Part shown: positions 60,598 to 64,000 of the stretch, piece by piece
Numbering within the stretch: position 1 is the stretch's first letter
How the letters are laid out: the number at the start of each line of letters is the position of its first letter
Source: Lachnospiraceae bacterium M18-1
Lineage (GTDB): Bacteria > Bacillota > Clostridia > Lachnospirales > Lachnospiraceae
NCBI GenBank assembly: GCA_000403295.2
Contig: KE159611.1
Coordinates: 435,849 to 499,848 of the forward strand
Reading direction: 5' to 3'
DNA: 64,000 nt
Notes under the pieces: model-generated
Databases searched by the model: none
What the model was told of the DNA's origin: nothing
What the model saw: only the letters and a program-made list of their open reading frames with translations
Made by a program: the position numbers and the translations under genes

Positions 60598-62520
60598 CTA
60601 CAGCGCCATGGCCGCCGCTGTTCCATCTGCAACCGCCTGCAGCGCCTGGCCTGCTTCCTTCGCATCGCCCACTGTGTAAATTTCTTTCCCGCAGTCTTTG
60701 AGCGCTTCATACAGTCCGGTGTCCGGCTTGGAACCCACAGCAAATACGATCTTTGTGAACCCGGATACCTCTTTTTCCTGGCCGGCAGCTTCCAATGTCA
60801 CGGTATCTCCCGATATACATTTCAGCTTCGTTTCCGTCATCATGGTCACGCCAATCTTTTTCAGCCTTCCCATGGCCGGAACCAGGTTGCCGGGCGCCAT
60901 GCCTTCGCCCATAGTATTTTTCATCTCAATGACAGTAAGCGACAGATCCCCACTCTTTACGGAATCCAGATACTCGGCCGTTTCCAGGCCCACCATGCCG
61001 CCTCCGACGATGAGCACATTGCCTTCCGAAATGACCGTCTCGCCTTGCAGGATCTGATGCGCGGTACAGATATTTTCCCCTTCTTTCAACGACACAGGGT
61101 GGGACCCGTTGGCAAGAATTACTGCGTCAAAGCTGCTCTTTAGAATCTCCTCCGCGCTCACCGCATGCCCCCGTTCTACGTTCACATGCAGACGCAAAAG
61201 CTCCTTCTCCAGATATTGTATCCATTTCAGCAGGGATGATTTGTGCGGCGGGATCGCTGCCAGCAAAACCTGGCCGCCCAGTTTTTCTTCTTTTTCATAC
61301 AGCGTCACATCCTCGCCCCTGAGAGCCGCCATCCTTGCCGCGGCCATTCCGCCGATGCCGCCGCCAACGACCGCTACTTTCTTCGGGGATTCTGCCGGTA
61401 CGACGGACAGTTTTGTCTCTTTTCCCAAAAACGGATTGATCACGCAGGAGGCCGGACGGCGCTTGTTCTGCTCACCCACGCAGCCTACCAGACATCCGGC
61501 ACAGGGAGCAATCTCCTCTGTACGTCCTTCCCGGATCTTGTTGACAAATTCCGAATCTGCAAGCAGCACCCTGCCCAGCACGATCCCATCCGCCTTGCCT
61601 TCTTCCAGCAGCGACTGTGCAAGCTCCGGCGTATTGATCTTTCCAACCAGGATCACGGGAACCGTGCTGACGGATTTGATCCGGACAGCCTCCTCCACAT
61701 TTGCGCCTGCTTCTTCCCCATGGGACGGCATGATCTTGTGCGGCACCTCGTACTGGGAGCCGCCCGAGATCTCAAATGCATCAATTCCATGCTCGATCAG
61801 TACGGGTACCAGCTTCATCATATCTTCAACCGTATTTCCTCCGGGCACCTTTTCGCTCCCTGACATCCTGAGGATAATGGGAAATTCTTTTCCGCATTTT
61901 GCTTTGATCGTGTCCACGACCTCCAGCAGAAGACGGGCGCGGTTCATCAGGCTTCCCCCGTATTCGTCGGTACGGGTATTTCTCAGCGGGGACAAGAACG
62001 ACCCGAGCAGCATATACCCATGCGCACAGTGCAGCTCGATCCCGTCAAAACCTGCCTGTTTTGCCTGAAAGGAAGCGTTGGCATACTGTTCGATGATGGG
62101 CGGGAGTTCTTCAATCTCCAGCGCGCGGGTATCCTGCCGCATGGAATTTTTATATCCGCTGGACGACACCGGCGTAACGCCGAAAAAGGAAGAAATGCTC
62201 TCCGGCCCCGGATGCGTGATCTGGGGAATGATCTTTGCGCCGTATGCATGGATCTTATCTGTAAATGCTTTGTATCCGGCGATGCTTTCCTCATCCCGGA
62301 AGCATAACGTGTTGCCCAGGTAAGGCGTATTCGGATCTACACTCGTCGCGTCCGTGATGATGCATCCGACTCCGCCTTTGGCACGGGCCAGCCAGTATGC
62401 CTGCTGTTCTTCGCCGGGAACTCCGCCCGGATTCCCGTATCCCAATGACATGGGTGCCATGAAGGTTCTGTTTTTCATGGTCATAGAGCCAATTGTAAAT
62501 TCACTGAATAATTTTGCCAT
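60598..62520 (-). CDS. NADH:flavin oxidoreductase, OYE/2,4-dienoyl-CoA reductase type (Fe-S flavoprotein)
   Basis: 640 aa. N-terminal FMN TIM barrel (about 1-340; HCAHGYMLLGSFLSP, YGGSLMNRARL), a 4Fe-4S cluster motif CAGCLVGC...C (about 341-360), and C-terminal FAD/NAD(P)H domains with VAVVGGGIGGMAAARMA (about 386-402) and VLIVGGGMVGLETAEYL. The architecture is that of 2,4-dienoyl-CoA reductase and of the bile-acid enzymes BaiCD/BaiH; the substrate cannot be read from sequence. Second gene of an operon, 15 bp after the next one. Confidence 0.9.
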   Translation of the reverse strand: MAKLFSEFTIGSMTMKNRTFMAPMSLGYGNPGGVPGEEQQAYWLARAKGGVGCIITDATSVDPNTPYLGNTLCFRDEESIAGYKAFTDKIHAYGAKIIPQITHPGPESISSFFGVTPVSSSGYKNSMRQDTRALEIEELPPIIEQYANASFQAKQAGFDGIELHCAHGYMLLGSFLSPLRNTRTDEYGGSLMNRARLLLEVVDTIKAKCGKEFPIILRMSGSEKVPGGNTVEDMMKLVPVLIEHGIDAFEISGGSQYEVPHKIMPSHGEEAGANVEEAVRIKSVSTVPVILVGKINTPELAQSLLEEGKADGIVLGRVLLADSEFVNKIREGRTEEIAPCAGCLVGCVGEQNKRRPASCVINPFLGKETKLSVVPAESPKKVAVVGGGIGGMAAARMAALRGEDVTLYEKEEKLGGQVLLAAIPPHKSSLLKWIQYLEKELLRLHVNVERGHAVSAEEILKSSFDAVILANGSHPVSLKEGENICTAHQILQGETVISEGNVLIVGGGMVGLETAEYLDSVKSGDLSLTVIEMKNTMGEGMAPGNLVPAMGRLKKIGVTMMTETKLKCISGDTVTLEAAGQEKEVSGFTKIVFAVGSKPDTGLYEALKDCGKEIYTVGDAKEAGQALQAVADGTAAAMAL

Positions 62521-62535
62521 ATGTATTCCCCGCTT

Positions 62536-64000
62536 TCATTGATTGATCTCCAATACTGCATGGTAAGCGTCATGGATGGCATCCAATGCCATGCCCGGAG
62601 CCTTCTTTGCATCCCCGATGACATAAGCCGGAATGCCAAGCTTTTGGCAGACATCCTGGAAAGCCGCTGTCTCTGCGGATTTTGTCCCCACTGCCATTAC
62701 CACAATGTCCGCCTCGAAGGAAACCTCTTTTTCTCCCTGAAGGGCCACGACTCTGCCTGTCTCGACTGCTTTGCAGGTGGTATCCTTGTGGACGGTGATG
62801 GGCATCTCGGAGAGTGCAAAGTTGGCTGTAATCTGACGGAGCTGCCCCAGCTCTGTAAGCACCTCAGATTTCATCTCCAAAATGTTCACCGTGATTCCTT
62901 TGGATGCCAGATACTGGGCGCACTCAAAGCCCACCAGTCCGCCGCCGATCACGACCGCGCTCTGTCCCTGGACCTCTCTGCCGGAAAGCAGGTCATGGGA
63001 TTCGATCACAGACTCGCTGTTACTCCCTGCAATGTCTGGGACAATGGGCACGGAGCCTGCGGAAATGATGACCGCGTCCGGCTTCATTTCTTCAATCAGT
63101 TCCGGTTCTGCTTCCGTATTCAGATGCACCTCGATCCCCTGATCCGCTACATTTGCCACCGCCTTCTCAGCCGCATAACTGAAATCCCTTTTTCCCGGCG
63201 CAACGCCCGCAAGGACAAACTGCCCGCCAAGGCTTCCGCTTTTTTCATAGATCACAGGCTCGTTGCCCGTCTTTTTCAGATCCAGCGCCGCTTCGATCCC
63301 GGCAATGCCGCCTCCTATGATGAGCACCTTTTTGGATTTTGTGCCTGGCTTCAAGGCCGCAGCCTTTTCTTCCAGCAGGGCCGGATTTCTCATGCAGGTA
63401 ATATGCTTAACCGCCGGATTCGACAGCGAGGTATAAAAGTAATCATAACAGCCCTGGTTGCAGCCGATACAATACTTGATCTCACCTAGCCGTCCGTCCT
63501 TCGCCTTATTGCAGAAGTCCGGGTCCGCAAGCTGTGCCCGCGCCATAACGACCAGATCTGCTTTGCCGTCCTCCAGAATCTGCTCCGCAAACTCCGGTGT
63601 ATTGATCCTGCCGCAGGGCATGGTGATCATGCCGGTCTCTCTGCGGATTCTGGCAGCGTCCTCCACATTGAAGCCTTTCGGGATATCCACAGGCGCCACC
63701 TCGTAAACCGTGGCCGCGGACACGATATTTCCTCTGGAAATATTGAGGACATCCACACCGGCCTCTTTGGCGTCCCGGCAAAATTCAATGACATCATCCA
63801 CGGTCAGGCCGCCATCCAGCATATCGTCATGGCAGTCGATCCGCATCAGGAGCGGCATCCCCTCCGGCATCTTTTCGCGGATTGCCCGAATACATGCCAA
63901 CGGGAACCGCTTTCTGTTTTCAAAGCTGCCTCCCCAGTCGTCCGTTCTGTGATTTAACCCGCCGGACAGCATGGAATGGGGCAGATAATTGTGCGCACAG
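62536..64000 (-). CDS. NADH:flavin oxidoreductase, OYE type (partial, N-terminus beyond window)
   Basis: Same architecture as the neighbour. The frame is open to the right edge and reads AHNYLPHSMLSGGLNHRTDD there, so the first about 170-180 residues are missing. The 4Fe-4S ligands are CIGCNQGC...C, the dinucleotide motifs VLIIGGGIAGIEAALDL and AVVIGGGLVGFECAQYL. Divergent in sequence from the 60598 gene, so not a recent duplicate; the two may act on related enone-type substrates. Confidence 0.9.
   Translation of the reverse strand, partial: CAHNYLPHSMLSGGLNHRTDDWGGSFENRKRFPLACIRAIREKMPEGMPLLMRIDCHDDMLDGGLTVDDVIEFCRDAKEAGVDVLNISRGNIVSAATVYEVAPVDIPKGFNVEDAARIRRETGMITMPCGRINTPEFAEQILEDGKADLVVMARAQLADPDFCNKAKDGRLGEIKYCIGCNQGCYDYFYTSLSNPAVKHITCMRNPALLEEKAAALKPGTKSKKVLIIGGGIAGIEAALDLKKTGNEPVIYEKSGSLGGQFVLAGVAPGKRDFSYAAEKAVANVADQGIEVHLNTEAEPELIEEMKPDAVIISAGSVPIVPDIAGSNSESVIESHDLLSGREVQGQSAVVIGGGLVGFECAQYLASKGITVNILEMKSEVLTELGQLRQITANFALSEMPITVHKDTTCKAVETGRVVALQGEKEVSFEADIVVMAVGTKSAETAAFQDVCQKLGIPAYVIGDAKKAPGMALDAIHDAYHAVLEINQ

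Overview
The window looks like a chromosomal segment of a gut-type Lachnospiraceae (clostridial Firmicute). This is inferred from gene content: an AAA-ATPase_like/PDDEXK_9 protein, a DUF3990/DUF3791-type pair, BMP-family nucleoside uptake, GH43/GH78 plant-glycan enzymes, FtsX-type ABC transporters with OmpR-type two-component systems, and strong GGAGG ribosome sites with frequent TTG starts. No rRNA, tRNA or CRISPR array was found. Most genes lie on the minus strand.

Layout. 1-7.25 kb: a type I restriction-modification operon (hsdM, DUF2442, hsdS, DUF3990, DUF3791-like, tyrosine recombinase, headless hsdS', hsdR running off the left edge). Two 34-bp direct repeats, one inside hsdS and one next to the recombinase stop codon, bracket a 2.6-kb unit that looks like a mobile cassette carrying its own target-recognition half. 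7.3-10.1 kb: an AAA/PD-(D/E)XK protein, an IS630 remnant and a YczE-like membrane protein. 10.2-20.1 kb: a ten-gene Mrp/Mbh-type cation/proton antiporter operon with four large NuoL/M/N-type subunits, no hydrogenase genes in view, and a curious 13-codon minigene. 20.4-23.9 kb: an FtsX/LolD-type ABC pair. 23.9-29 kb: a BMP-type nucleoside ABC operon ending in a broken racemase gene fused to a broken regulator. 29.3-31.7 kb: GH78 rhamnosidase. 31.8-34.9 kb: a second FtsX ABC pair. 35.4-40.8 kb: an AT-richer, plus-strand TCS plus ABC operon flanked by oppositely oriented copies of a repeat element; it appears inserted between the second ABC pair and that pair's probable TCS (40.8-42.8 kb). 43-44.2 kb: a Fic protein with self-operator-like palindromes. 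44.3-49.7 kb: GH43, GPH symporter, AraC regulator and GH43. 50.2-51.1 kb: nucleoside hydrolase. 51.3-60.4 kb: a patchwork of small unrelated enzymes (XRE regulator, methyltransferase, nucleotidyltransferase, BtrH-like protein, HD phosphohydrolase, DinB-like protein), three of them next to a repeated promoter-plus-palindrome module. It also holds duplicated and broken fragments of a PD-(D/E)XK-like gene, a GH78 gene and an AraC gene. 60.6-64 kb: two old-yellow-enzyme-type iron-sulfur flavoproteins, the second running off the right edge.

How the parts work together. Two plausible physiological themes are plant-glycan/nucleoside scavenging (GH78, GH43s, GPH symporter, BMP transporter, nucleoside hydrolase) and envelope-stress or peptide resistance (three FtsX ABC systems with OmpR-type promoters). 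Overlaid on these is an accessory layer of DNA-specificity switching and short palindromic repeats. The strongest candidates for something not well described are the hsdS-targeting cassette, the ~145-200-bp multi-hairpin repeat family, and the promoter-palindrome module.
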